Positions 23,101 to 30,146 of a stretch of 48,536 bases of DNA are shown piece after piece (position 1 is the stretch's first letter; each line of letters opens with the position of its first letter). The position numbers and the translations under genes were made by a program. The DNA comes from Candidatus Flavonifractor intestinipullorum (lineage in GTDB: Bacteria > Bacillota > Clostridia > Oscillospirales > Oscillospiraceae): assembly GCA_019118925.1 (NCBI GenBank), contig DWYC01000053.1, forward strand, positions 137,557 through 186,092, given 5' to 3'. The notes under the pieces were generated by a model. It ran no database searches, was not told the DNA's origin, and worked only from the letters and a program-made list of their open reading frames with translations.

Positions 23101-24271
23101 CCAAAAGCTGACGGTAGCCGTCCTCGTACTCCAATACGCCGTTTTCATACTCCGCCGCGCCGGCCCAGTAGTCCTGCCAGCCCTCATCCAGCTCGGTCCG
23201 GGCGTCGTTGAGCTCCTGCTCGCCGTCCTCCAGCTCCGCGAGCGCGTCGGTCAGCTCGGCCTCTCCCCGGGCGAGCTCCTCCCGGGCGTCGGCATACTCC
23301 CGGCGCAGGGTGGCCCAGCCCTCATCCACCTCGGCCTGGGCGTCGCGGAGCTCCTGCACGCCGTCGTTGTAATCCCGCCAGCCCTCGTCCAGTTCCGTCC
23401 GGGCGTCGGTCAGCTCGGCTCGGGCGTCGGAGAGCTCCTGGTCCACCTCTGCCTGAGCGTCGGAGAGTTCCTGTTCCGCCTCGGAGAGCTGTTCCTGTGC
23501 CTCGCCGATCACGGCGTCGTACCGCAGGCCGGAGCGCTCCTCGCCCAGGGGCTCCAGCGCGTCGGAGAGAGCGTCGATTTGGTCCTGATATGCATCTCCA
23601 TAACAGAGCAGCTCCTGTGTCCCCTCTGCCAGAAGATAGGCGTCGGTATAGGCCTCCAGGTGGAATGCCCCCTCGGGCAGGAGCACGAAGGCGGAGGCGG
23701 TCCCGGAACCCAGAGTGGAACTCCCCCGCTGAACGGAGACGTAGAGCGGGGAGTCGGCGGTCCCGACGATGGTAAACGTATCCCGCGTGAGGGACGGCTC
23801 ATCCGCGTCGCCGGTGTCAAAGGTGATGGAGCTGCCCAAACTCAGGCCGGTCATCTCCAGGAGCGCGGGCTCGACCAGACACTCCCCGTCGCTTTCCGGC
23901 ATCCGGCCCGACCGGAGGACGGGGGTGTTGATGCCCTGCGCCGAGAGGGAGTGGAGTTTGACGGCCAGACTGCTCGCATCGGTGGACACCAGGGCGTCCA
24001 GCGTGTAGGCCCCCTCGGCCCGGGCCACGCCGGGCTGGGCGGCCAGCACGTCGATATCCTCCCGGGTGAGGCCCAGCGTGGACACCACCCGCAGGTCCAT
24101 CAGATGCTGCGCGTCGTAGTAGGCGTCGGCGGTATACTCCATGTCGGGGGCGGTGGTGCGCAGCCCCGCCAGAAAGGCCACCGCCAGGGCCGAGAGCACC
24201 AGCAGAGAGAGGAAACGGCTCCTGGTATTGCGAATCTCCCGCACCGCGTCGGTCAGGAGACGGTTTTTCAC
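20177..24271 (-). CDS. Giant FtsX-like ABC permease with extracellular heptad-repeat coiled coil
   Basis: The 1364-residue membrane protein is the permease of an ABC system of the MacB/FtsX type. TM1 is near residues 20-38; an outside domain (40-255) follows. Two coiled-coil blocks span about 255-465 and 610-808, built mainly of 7-residue units with Gly/Ala first and Tyr/Leu/Val fifth (DEGWRDYNDGVQELRD style). A less regular helical region (465-610) lies between. Four TM segments (about 828-850, 880-905, 930-955, 995-1020), a second outside domain (1020-1230) and three C-terminal TM segments complete it. The start is GTG 24271 with GGGGGAG six bases before. It lies 19 bases after its ATPase gene. 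Such machines couple ATP use to extracellular work or lipid/peptide export; the substrate is unknown. Confidence 0.88.
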   Translation of the reverse strand: MKNRLLTDAVREIRNTRSRFLSLLVLSALAVAFLAGLRTTAPDMEYTADAYYDAQHLMDLRVVSTLGLTREDIDVLAAQPGVARAEGAYTLDALVSTDASSLAVKLHSLSAQGINTPVLRSGRMPESDGECLVEPALLEMTGLSLGSSITFDTGDADEPSLTRDTFTIVGTADSPLYVSVQRGSSTLGSGTASAFVLLPEGAFHLEAYTDAYLLAEGTQELLCYGDAYQDQIDALSDALEPLGEERSGLRYDAVIGEAQEQLSEAEQELSDAQAEVDQELSDARAELTDARTELDEGWRDYNDGVQELRDAQAEVDEGWATLRREYADAREELARGEAELTDALAELEDGEQELNDARTELDEGWQDYWAGAAEYENGVLEYEDGYRQLLDGEETYNESLDTLEEAQLAYDEGLEEYRQGLQELADGGRQLLEAEDELAAAREQLFAGQQALSAGRDQLAQQQESYTALSALFQGLTQSWSAAGWLSDTPEDTGAAVGAVLGGLAAQAALDPAAALEEAQALYDGCIAPLSTLLSALSQAAQAAGEDSSALDALAAALPGDGAELLASLTGVEAIAGQAQALTAAYYGAVAALQTTGAALEEGQSALDRAASQLSWGEMEYQDGLEQYRQAKAEYDAGVEEAIQGGQELSDAKTALDQGWAELVQGRDELDQNWADLHGALEELESGKAELSDGLRDLEEGEADWLQGRDELDEGWQEYKDGRSDLEQAKAELPGQIAQAEQELLDAQQEISDGETELQDALTRLEDGEAEYADGLREYEDGKAEAEQELSDARRELNDARRELSEMEHCEWYFLGRNTNLGYVSFQQDAQRMGNLASVFPIIFFLVAALVCLTTMTRMVEEQRVEIGGKKALGYGTGAIALKYVGYGLSASLTGGVLGLAVGCTLIPWIIFNAWKILYTVGELILVPDPAVYLLSVGAAVGCVTGAAGGAVASTLAASPAALMRPKAPPIGKRVLLERIGPLWRRLSFTYKVTIRNLFRYQRRFWMTVVGIGGCTALILAAFGLRGSIFDVLDRQYDALFTYSLEVSLADDVTEDEWSELERELSASDTAQAWMDVHQTSLTAESPVQTVDATLFAVSDWDEFAHFIHLQDRRTGEEITPGEDGVVLTEKLAALLEVEPGDRITLDGERRVEATVLDTVENYILHYIYLSAGTYEALFGQAPAQNTILVRCSGGQEAEEALASALIPLSGVSAVSRIQETRDTFTKSMESVDYAVILILVCAAALAFVVLYNLTNINITERLRELATLKVLGFYERELSAYVYRENVFLTLFGIALGLVLGRFLHQWLILTVEIDMLMFGRTLHPASYGYAALLTAVFSLLSNLSAGRSLRRIDMVESLKAVE

Positions 24272-24290
24272 ATGAACTCCCCCTTTCCCA

Positions 24291-24992
24291 TTACCATTCG
24301 ATGGTCTCCACCGGCCGGGGAGCGGCGTTGCGCTCCAGGGCGTCCACCCGTCCGTTTTTGATGTGGATGACCCGGTCGGCCATGGGGGTGATGGCGGTAT
24401 TGTGGGTAATAACCACCACCGTCATGCCCTGATCCCGGCAGGTGTCCTGGAGGAGCTTGAGAATCGACTTGCCCGTCACATAGTCCAGCGCGCCGGTGGG
24501 CTCGTCGCAGAGGAGAAGCCGGGGATTTTTGGCCAGAGCCCGGGCGATGGCCACCCGCTGCTGCTCGCCGCCCGAGAGCTGGGCGGGGAAGTTGTTCAGC
24601 CGTTCCCCCAGGCCCACATGGCACAATACCTCCCGGGCGTCCAGCGGATCTTTGCAGATCTGGGCGGCCAGCTCCACATTCTCCAGCGCTGTGAGGTTCT
24701 GCACCAGATTGTAGAACTGAAAGACAAACCCGATATCATACCGGCGGTAGGAGGTCAGCTGCCGGGCGTTGTAGGAGCTGATCTCCCGGCCGTCCACCTG
24801 AATCGAGCCCCCGTCGCTCTGGTCCATGCCGCCCAAAATGTTGAGCACCGTCGTCTTGCCCGCCCCCGAGGGGCCCACAATGACGGCGAACTCCCCCTTC
24901 TCAATCTCAAAACTCACGTCGTCCACCGCAGGGATGACCACCTCGCCCATCTGGTAGCGTTTGACCACGTGCTGCAGGGAAATGTAGGCCAT
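24291..24992 (-). CDS. ABC transporter ATPase (MacB/LolD type)
   Basis: The 233-residue ATPase powers the giant permease encoded just downstream. Walker A is GPSGAGKTT, the Q-loop region reads [20 protein letters not shown] (20 residues), the signature is [15 protein letters not shown], and Walker B with the D-loop is [12 protein letters not shown]. Length and motifs place it among the MacB/LolD/FtsE-like ATPases. ATG 24992 has AGGAGGTGCTCT. The operon promoter and a clear operator lie at 25039-25075. Confidence 0.95.
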   Translation of the reverse strand: MAYISLQHVVKRYQMGEVVIPAVDDVSFEIEKGEFAVIVGPSGAGKTTVLNILGGMDQSDGGSIQVDGREISSYNARQLTSYRRYDIGFVFQFYNLVQNLTALENVELAAQICKDPLDAREVLCHVGLGERLNNFPAQLSGGEQQRVAIARALAKNPRLLLCDEPTGALDYVTGKSILKLLQDTCRDQGMTVVVITHNTAITPMADRVIHIKNGRVDALERNAAPRPVETIEW

Positions 24993-25026
24993 AGAGCACC
25001 TCCTGGTGTCCGATAGAAAACAGGTG

Positions 25027-25075
25027 TTGAAAAACCTCTTCTACTTTATTATAGTAGAATAAAAGATGCTTTCAA
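25027..25075. promoter_or_regulatory. Overlapping divergent promoters with a central operator
   Basis: Minus-strand promoter for the ABC genes: TTGAAA (25070-25075), 16 bases, TATAAT (25048-25053). Plus-strand promoter for the regulator: TTGAAA (25027-25032), 17 bases, TATAGT (25050-25055). Both -10 boxes fall inside a 21-base near-perfect inverted repeat at 25039-25059, with arms TTCTAC and GTAGAA. A TetR dimer bound there would shut both promoters. Confidence 0.78.
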
Positions 25076-25132
25076 TGGGCAAAGAGAACTCCTTTCGTTG
25101 AAAAATAGACACTAAGGAAGGAAGTGTTGAAT

Positions 25133-25720
25133 ATGAGCGCGGAAGTGGAGCGCCCCGCGCGGATGGAGGACCGGCGGGTGCGGCGCACCCGGGCCCAGCT
25201 GCGCACGGCGTTTACCAGCCTGATGGCGGAAAAACCGATCAATCAGATTACCGTGCGGGAGTTGGCCGACCGGGCCGACGTGAACCGGGGGACCTTTTAT
25301 ACCCATTACCGGGATATTTACGATATGCTGGAGCAGGTGGAGCAGGAACTGCTGGACGAGCTCACCGCCGTACTGGACCGCTATTCCGCCCAGGAGCTGC
25401 GCCGGGGCATCCGGCCGGTGCTGGAAGAGGTCTTTTGCTTTGTGCGGGAGAACGCCGCCCTGTGTACCGCCCTGCTGGAGAGCCGCAGCGAGCAGCCCTT
25501 TTTTCAGCGGGTGAGCGATCTGCTCTGGGAGCGCTGCATGGGGGAGTGGAGAGGAATCTATCCCCGCCTGGGGGAGGGCGCGCAGGGAAGCTACGCCATG
25601 CAGTTTCTGGTGGCGGGGACGGTGGGCCTGGTGCGCAGCTGGACCGCCCGGGGCTTTGCCGAGGACCCGGGGACCATGGCTGCGCTGGCCGAGCGGCTCA
25701 TTCTCTCGGGCATCCGGTAA
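25133..25720 (+). CDS. TetR/AcrR-family transcriptional regulator
   Basis: The 195-residue regulator has an N-terminal TetR DNA-binding domain: TRAQLRTAFTSLMAEKP, then ITVRELADRADVNRGTFY and THYRDIYDML. The C-terminal ligand-binding part is helical with two cysteines (LCTALLESR region and ERCMGEW). It is divergent from the ABC exporter and shares with it an operator that covers both promoters, so it is the likely autoregulated repressor of that exporter. ATG 25133 is the probable start; a GTG at 25124 would add three residues, with AAGGAAGG too close to it. The ligand is unknown. Confidence 0.9.
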   Translation: MSAEVERPARMEDRRVRRTRAQLRTAFTSLMAEKPINQITVRELADRADVNRGTFYTHYRDIYDMLEQVEQELLDELTAVLDRYSAQELRRGIRPVLEEVFCFVRENAALCTALLESRSEQPFFQRVSDLLWERCMGEWRGIYPRLGEGAQGSYAMQFLVAGTVGLVRSWTARGFAEDPGTMAALAERLILSGIR

Positions 25721-25728
25721 ATAAAAAA

Positions 25729-25767
25729 GCAGAGACCGGACGCCTGCTCCTGACGTCCGGTCTCTGC
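25729..25767 (-). terminator. Strong hairpin terminator between tetR and tadA
   Basis: A perfect 14-pair stem (GCAGAGACCGGACG and its complement) with an 11-base loop. TTTTTT follows on the minus strand, so it best serves tadA-side transcripts, but it also lies 8 bases after the tetR stop. Confidence 0.85.
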
Positions 25768-25906
25768 TTAGGAAAGAGGATACAATGAAATGAAAAGAAA
25801 CTGTCTCTTGCGAGTATTATAATAACCGAGAGTTGTTACAAAACAAGAGGAAAGCTGTTACAAGAGTTTTAAATTTTCCACACAAAATCGATTGGCCGTG
25901 GAAAAA

Positions 25907-26371
25907 TCAAAGCTTGCGCCGCTTCTCCCGCAGCTGGCGGAAAAAGGCCTGGAGCAGAGCGGCGCACTCCTCCTCCAGCAGGCCGCCGTGGGCCTGGGGG
26001 TGGTGGTTGAAGGACTGGGCAAACAGATCCAGCACCGACCCGCAGCAGCCCGCCTTCGGGTCGGCGGCCCCGTACCACACCTGGGGAATGCGGGCGTTGA
26101 TGATTCCGCCGGCACACATGGGACAGGGCTCCAGGGTCACATAGAGGCTGGCCTTGTGGAGGCGCCAGCCCCCCAGCGCGGCGTTGGCCGCCTCGATGGC
26201 CTCCAGCTCGGCGTGGGCCAGAGCCCGGCGGCCCCGCTCCCGGCGGTTGCGGCCCCGGCCCACCACCCGGCCGTCCTCCCAGACGATGACGCAGCCCACC
26301 GGAACCTCCCCCTCGTCCAGGGCCTCCCGGGCCAGAGCCAGGGCCTGACGCATATAGTCCTCATGAGTCAT
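25907..26371 (-). CDS. tadA: tRNA adenosine(34) deaminase
   Basis: The 154-residue zinc enzyme converts A34 of tRNA-Arg(ACG) to inosine. The catalytic HAELEAI supplies the zinc histidine and the proton-shuttling Glu; PCPMC supplies two zinc cysteines. VPVGCVIV and FNHHPQAHGGLLEEEC are typical of TadA. Start ATG 26371 gives MTHEDYMRQAL, with GGGGGGA eight bases upstream; an ATG six codons earlier is less likely. It is a single gene followed by a hairpin terminator. A free cytidine/guanine deaminase is unlikely given the C-terminal signature. Confidence 0.93.
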   Translation of the reverse strand: MTHEDYMRQALALAREALDEGEVPVGCVIVWEDGRVVGRGRNRRERGRRALAHAELEAIEAANAALGGWRLHKASLYVTLEPCPMCAGGIINARIPQVWYGAADPKAGCCGSVLDLFAQSFNHHPQAHGGLLEEECAALLQAFFRQLREKRRKL

Positions 26372-26540
26372 GATGGTCCCCCCGTTCATAAGACCCTAAC
26401 AGCATACCGGATTTCCCCCGGCCGCGCAAGCCCCAGAAATGGACTGGTGTTTTGAACAGAACTGTAGTATACTAAAAATCAGGAAATCAAACAATTTTTT
26501 AGGACTTCTGCTCCGGCGGACCGGAAGGGAGGCGAGAAAA

Positions 26541-27266
26541 ATGGACGACCTCTGGTCTGGATTGGCATTGGATATGCTGCGCCACCGGGTGGTCACTCTG
26601 GTAGGCAGCGGGGGAAAGACCACCACGCTGTACGCCCTGGCCCGCCGGGCGAGAGATGCCGGAAAGACGGTGATCGTGACCACAACCACGCACATAATGC
26701 CCCATCCGGGGATCTTTGTTACCGGCGACGGGACAAAAGAGGCGCTCCGCTCCGCCCTGGACCGGCACGGCATCGTCACACTGGGGAAAATGGACCGCAC
26801 GGACAAGATGAGCGGTACGGGGTGCATTGCCGTGTGCAAAGAGCTCTCCGACCTGGTGCTTGTGGAGGGGGACGGGGCCCGGATGCACCCGCTGAAGGTC
26901 CCGGCCGGGCACGAACCAGTCATTCCGCCCGAGAGCGATGCGGTTATCGCGGTGGCGGGGCTGCGCGCGCTGGACGGCGCGATTGGGCGCGTCTGCCACC
27001 GGGCCGAGCGGGTGGCCGCTCTTTTGGGAAAAACACCGTGCGATCTCATCACGGAAGAGGATATCGCCGCCATTCTCCTCAGCCCCGCCGGGGGCCGGAA
27101 GGGGGTAAGGGGCACGATGGCCTTCCGGTGTCTGCTCAATCAGGCGGATACGCCGGAGCTCCAGGCCCGGGGAGCGCGCATCGCCCGGAACCTGGAGCAG
27201 GCGGGCGTACCCACCCGGGTTCAGCACTATGTGGAAAAGGAGCGTGGCGGGCGATGCTGGTTCTGA
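26541..27266 (+). CDS. yqeC: YqeC-family selenium cofactor / molybdenum hydroxylase accessory protein
   Basis: The 241-residue protein belongs to the YqeC family, linked by gene context to selenium-dependent molybdenum hydroxylases; its exact chemistry is unproven. A P-loop-like VTLVGSGGKTTTLYALA (about 16-32) starts the domain, followed by VIVTTTTHIMP, VLVEGDGARMHPLKVP and a C-terminal helical region. ATG 26541 is preceded by GGAAGGGAGG. Its last 13 bases overlap the next gene, and four genes run together to 29093. No hydroxylase structural gene is in the window. Confidence 0.87.
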   Translation: MDDLWSGLALDMLRHRVVTLVGSGGKTTTLYALARRARDAGKTVIVTTTTHIMPHPGIFVTGDGTKEALRSALDRHGIVTLGKMDRTDKMSGTGCIAVCKELSDLVLVEGDGARMHPLKVPAGHEPVIPPESDAVIAVAGLRALDGAIGRVCHRAERVAALLGKTPCDLITEEDIAAILLSPAGGRKGVRGTMAFRCLLNQADTPELQARGARIARNLEQAGVPTRVQHYVEKERGGRCWF

Positions 27267-28081
27267 TCAAAGGCGCGGGGGATTTGGCCACCGGAGTGGC
27301 CCTGAGGCTCTGGCGGGCGGGAATCTCCGTGGTGATGACCGACCTCGCCCAGCCCACCGCTGTGCGCCGGACGGTGGCCTTTTGCCAGTGCATCTATGAT
27401 GGGACCGCGGCGGTGGAGGGTGTGACCGCCCGGCGGGTGGATACCCTGGAGGAGATCCGTTCCTGCCTGCGGCGGGGAGAGATTCCCGTTCGGGCGGACC
27501 CGGAGGCCCGCCTGCGGACCTGGTTTCCCTTCGACGCAGTGGTGGACGCCATTCTGGCCAAGCGGAACCTCGGTACCCGCCTGGAGGATGCGCCGGTGGT
27601 GGTGGCGCTGGGGCCCGGCTTTACCGCCGGAGTGGACTGCCACGCGGTGGTGGAGACCCAGCGGGGACACGACCTGGGGCGGGTCATCACCCGCGGGAGC
27701 GCGCAGCCCGACACCGGCATACCCGGAGCGGTGGAGGGCTATACGGTGGAGCGCCTGATCCGGGCCGGACAGGACGGGATCTTTCAACCTCAGGTCCGGA
27801 TCGGGGACCTGGTGACCCGGGGGGATGTGGTGGCCCGGGTGGACGGCGCGCCGGTGTACGCACAGATCTCGGGCCGGGTGCGGGGGATGCTTCCGGGCGG
27901 ACTGCGGGTCCGAACGGGCATGAAGGCGGGGGACATCGACCCCCGGTGCGAACGGGACCTCTGTCACACCGTCTCAGACAAGGCCCGCGCAGTGGGCGGC
28001 GGCGTGCTGGAGGCGCTGCTGGCCTTTGGCGCGGGGGGATGGAATGGAAGAAACGGAGCGTGGGAACAATGGAACGGCTGA
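27254..28081 (+). CDS. yqeB: EF2563/YqeB-family selenium-dependent molybdenum hydroxylase system protein
   Basis: The 275-residue protein begins with a Rossmann-like LIKGAGDLATGVALRLWRAG and includes VVVALGPGFTAGVDCHAVVE, ETQRGHDLGRVITRG and a C-terminal lipoyl/biotinyl-like stretch (IGDLVTRGDVVARVDG, ISGRVRGMLPGGLRV). This pattern is the EF2563/YqeB family, found with YqeC, XdhC and selenium genes. Its role is thought to be in maturing the labile selenium or molybdenum cofactor. ATG 27254 overlaps yqeC by 13 bases, and its end overlaps the xdhC-like gene by 13 bases. Confidence 0.88.
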   Translation: MLVLIKGAGDLATGVALRLWRAGISVVMTDLAQPTAVRRTVAFCQCIYDGTAAVEGVTARRVDTLEEIRSCLRRGEIPVRADPEARLRTWFPFDAVVDAILAKRNLGTRLEDAPVVVALGPGFTAGVDCHAVVETQRGHDLGRVITRGSAQPDTGIPGAVEGYTVERLIRAGQDGIFQPQVRIGDLVTRGDVVARVDGAPVYAQISGRVRGMLPGGLRVRTGMKAGDIDPRCERDLCHTVSDKARAVGGGVLEALLAFGAGGWNGRNGAWEQWNG

Positions 28082-28833
28082 TTCTGTGCGGCGGCGGACA
28101 TGTGTCCCTGGAGGTGGCCTATCTGGCCAGCCGGCTGGAGTTTGAGATCATCGTCATCGACGACCGGCCGGAATTTGCCAACCGGGAGCGCTTTCCCATG
28201 GCGGCGCAGGTACTCTGCCGGCCGTTCCTGGAGGCGCTGGAGGCCCTGGGCAGCCGCAGGGACGATTTTTATGTGATCCTTACCCGGGGACATGCCTACG
28301 ACGGAGTCTGCCTGGACTATATCCTGCGGGGGGACTACGCCTATGTGGGCATGATCGGCAGCCGGATCAAGGTGGCCGCCGTCATGGAGCATATGCGGAA
28401 TCTGGGCCATCCGGCCAACGTGCTGGCGGGGGTGCATTCGCCCATCGGGCTCCAGATCGGGGCGCAGACCCCGGCGGAAATCGCCGTGTCCATTCTGGGC
28501 GAGGTGATTCAGGAGCGGGCCCGGAAAGGTCCCGCCGCGCCGCCGCCCCCGGAGGAGGCGGGAATGCTGTGTACCATCGTAAAAAAGAGCGGCTCCGCGC
28601 CCCGGGGGGTGGGGACGTGGATGCTGGTGCGCCGGGACGGAACCTGCCTGGGCAGCGTGGGCGGCGGTGCCGTGGAGTATCAGGTGAAGCTGGACGCCCT
28701 CGCGCTCCTTGAGAAAGGAGAAGCGGCCGCGCGCCGGGTTTACGACCTCTCCCACGCGGCGGCGGAGCTGGGCATGGTGTGCGGCGGAAGAATTGAAGTG
28801 TCCTTTGAAAACCGAAAGGAGCGCGACGGATGA
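28069..28833 (+). CDS. XdhC-like molybdenum hydroxylase maturation protein with swapped domain order
   Basis: The 254-residue protein has both XdhC domains, but the NAD-binding Rossmann part comes first: GGGHVSLEVAYLASRLEF, IDDRPEFANRERFP, RGHAYDGVCLDYIL, YVGMIGSRIK, SPIGLQIGAQTPAEIAVSIL (about 6-155). The XdhC/CoxI domain comes second (about 165-250: GSAPRGVGTWMLV, GSVGGGAVEYQV, LGMVCGGRIEV). In the XdhC proteins I know the order is the reverse. XdhC proteins bind and sulfurate the molybdenum cofactor before insertion. I chose ATG 28069 because GGAG lies ten bases upstream and the core starts at once; an in-frame ATG at 28039 is possible. Its TGA overlaps the next ATG. Confidence 0.85.
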   Translation: MERLILCGGGHVSLEVAYLASRLEFEIIVIDDRPEFANRERFPMAAQVLCRPFLEALEALGSRRDDFYVILTRGHAYDGVCLDYILRGDYAYVGMIGSRIKVAAVMEHMRNLGHPANVLAGVHSPIGLQIGAQTPAEIAVSILGEVIQERARKGPAAPPPPEEAGMLCTIVKKSGSAPRGVGTWMLVRRDGTCLGSVGGGAVEYQVKLDALALLEKGEAAARRVYDLSHAAAELGMVCGGRIEVSFENRKERDG

Positions 28834-29093
28834 AAGAAATTTTGATGTTTGTACAAAAAGACTGCCCCCACTGCAAGCGGGCCCTCAAATGGCAGGAGGT
28901 GCTTACCGAAAAATTTCACCCCGAGTGGGCTCAGGTCCCCATCCGGATGGTGGACGAGCTGGAGCAGCCCGAGGTGGCGCAGGCCTATGACTACTATTAT
29001 GTCCCCACCTATTTTATCGACGGCGTCAAGGTCCACGAGGGACCGGTCACCCAGCAGGATGTGGAAAAGGTCTTTGCTCAGGCCCTGAGTTAA
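28830..29093 (+). CDS. Small thioredoxin/glutaredoxin-like protein with CPHC motif
   Basis: The 87-residue protein has a thioredoxin-fold pattern: ILMFVQKDCPHC (redox pair Cys12 and Cys15), an alpha/beta middle part and YYYVPTYFIDGVKVHEGPVT with the cis-proline and a glycine turn. Its size fits a glutaredoxin-like thiol-disulfide protein. ATGA overlap with the xdhC-like gene makes it the last gene of the accessory operon, so it might act on a thiol or selenium step of hydroxylase maturation. This link is inference. Confidence 0.82.
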   Translation: MKEILMFVQKDCPHCKRALKWQEVLTEKFHPEWAQVPIRMVDELEQPEVAQAYDYYYVPTYFIDGVKVHEGPVTQQDVEKVFAQALS

Positions 29094-29127
29094 GACGGAA
29101 TATCCACAAAAACAGAGGAAGATGTGG

Positions 29128-29157
29128 AAAACCGCCGGCGCACTGCGCCGGCGGTTT
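29128..29157. terminator. Bidirectional terminator between convergent operons
   Basis: CCGCCGGCG and CGCCGGCGG form a 9-pair GC stem around CACTG, flanked by AAAA and TTT, so it ends the plus-strand accessory operon and the minus-strand mocA-lipoprotein operon. Confidence 0.85.
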
Positions 29158-29562
29158 CTACTGTGCCTGGTTGGCCGGAACGGGGGCGAACGTCATGCTC
29201 TGCCCGTCGGCCGAGAGGACCAGCGTACCCTCCGTCCGGGAGGCGTGGAGGGTGGAGCCGGAGTCGGAATCGGTGAGGGTTACGCCCCCATCCGCCTCCT
29301 CCCAGGTCCCCTCCAGGGACTGCTCCCCGCCGGAGGTGGAGGAGGCCAGGCGGAAAGTGCCGTCGTCCCGCAACTCCAGCGTGACCTGGAACGAGAGCCC
29401 CGCCTCCTGCGCGGCCTGGGAGAGGGCGGCGGCGTCCACCGTGCCGCCCCCGGCGGTGATGCGCTGGAGGGTGTAAGTTCCCACCAGATCGCTGGTCCCG
29501 CCGCAGGCCGCCAGGGTCAGCAGCAAAAGCAGGGCGGAAAGATAAGCGGTCATTCGTCTCAT
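29158..29562 (-). CDS. Small lipoprotein of unknown function
   Basis: The 134-residue protein has a short basic start (MRRMTAYL), a hydrophobic stretch and a lipobox LAAC (Cys at about residue 20), so it should be lipid-anchored on the outer face of the membrane. The mature part is small and beta-rich, with repeated short strand motifs (VGTYTLQRI, LRDDGTFRLA, LEGTWEEADGGVTLTD, LVLSADGQSMTF), like the lipocalin-like small lipoproteins of clostridia. No function is known. Its ATG overlaps the mocA stop (ATGA), which is odd for an exported protein in a cofactor operon. Confidence 0.8.
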   Translation of the reverse strand: MRRMTAYLSALLLLLTLAACGGTSDLVGTYTLQRITAGGGTVDAAALSQAAQEAGLSFQVTLELRDDGTFRLASSTSGGEQSLEGTWEEADGGVTLTDSDSGSTLHASRTEGTLVLSADGQSMTFAPVPANQAQ

Positions 29563-30146
29563 TCTGTGATATCCTTTCCTGCGGCGGGGAGGAGATCCTC
29601 CCGCCGGTCTATGTCCCAAAGTTCCCGGGCCCGGGCGGCCTCCACCAGGGAGAGGCGCTCCGGGTGGCGGCGGACGACCCGAGCGCCCCCCAGATCCCCG
29701 GTGAGTCCGGCCAATTCACCCAAAAGGTCCCCGGGAAACAGGACCGGATTCCCGCGCTCACCCCGCCAGGAGAGGGCGTGAATGCGGTGGGGTGATTCCA
29801 TAAAGGCATTTAAAAGACGCCGGATACTCTCCGTAGACAAATAGGGCTGGTCGCACACCGCGAACAGAGCGCCGTCCAGCCCCTGCATGGCCGCCGCCCC
29901 CAGCCGCACGGAAGCGGCGATGCCCTCCTCCGCCCCGGCGTTGAATACCGGGGCAAAGCCGCAGGCGAGAGCTCCGCTCAGAACCGGGGGGTAGCGGCTG
30001 ACCACCACCCGCCGGGCAAAGGGGATCCCGGCACAGGCAGAGAGAACCCGGCGGTAGAGGGGGACGCCCTCCACGGGAAAGAGAAGCTTATTTTCTCCGA
30101 AGCGCCGGCCGCTCCCCGCGGCCAGCAGCACGCATCCCACCCGCAT
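29559..30146 (-). CDS. MocA-like molybdenum cofactor cytidylyltransferase / NTP transferase
   Basis: The 195-residue protein has the MobA-like NTP transferase fold: LLAAGSGRRFGENKLL (nucleotide loop and the Lys after it), VVVSRYPP, ASVRLGAAAM, CDQPYLS and a GNPVLFPGDLL C-terminal part. MocA adds CMP to molybdopterin to make the dinucleotide cofactor of hydroxylases such as xanthine dehydrogenase. A different small NTP transferase is possible, but the location near yqeC, yqeB and xdhC supports MocA. Its ATG shares a base with the stop of the hydrolase gene upstream (TGATG). Confidence 0.85.
   Translation of the reverse strand: MRVGCVLLAAGSGRRFGENKLLFPVEGVPLYRRVLSACAGIPFARRVVVSRYPPVLSGALACGFAPVFNAGAEEGIAASVRLGAAAMQGLDGALFAVCDQPYLSTESIRRLLNAFMESPHRIHALSWRGERGNPVLFPGDLLGELAGLTGDLGGARVVRRHPERLSLVEAARARELWDIDRREDLLPAAGKDITE

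Noticed and set aside
21850-23500. Possible CRISPR or satellite repeat array
   Set aside because: The repeats are in frame, imperfect and code for regular heptads of an exporter stalk.
26452-26473. TTGAAC and TATACT before yqeC as a promoter
   Set aside because: The spacing is only 10 bases, too short for a sigma-A-type promoter.
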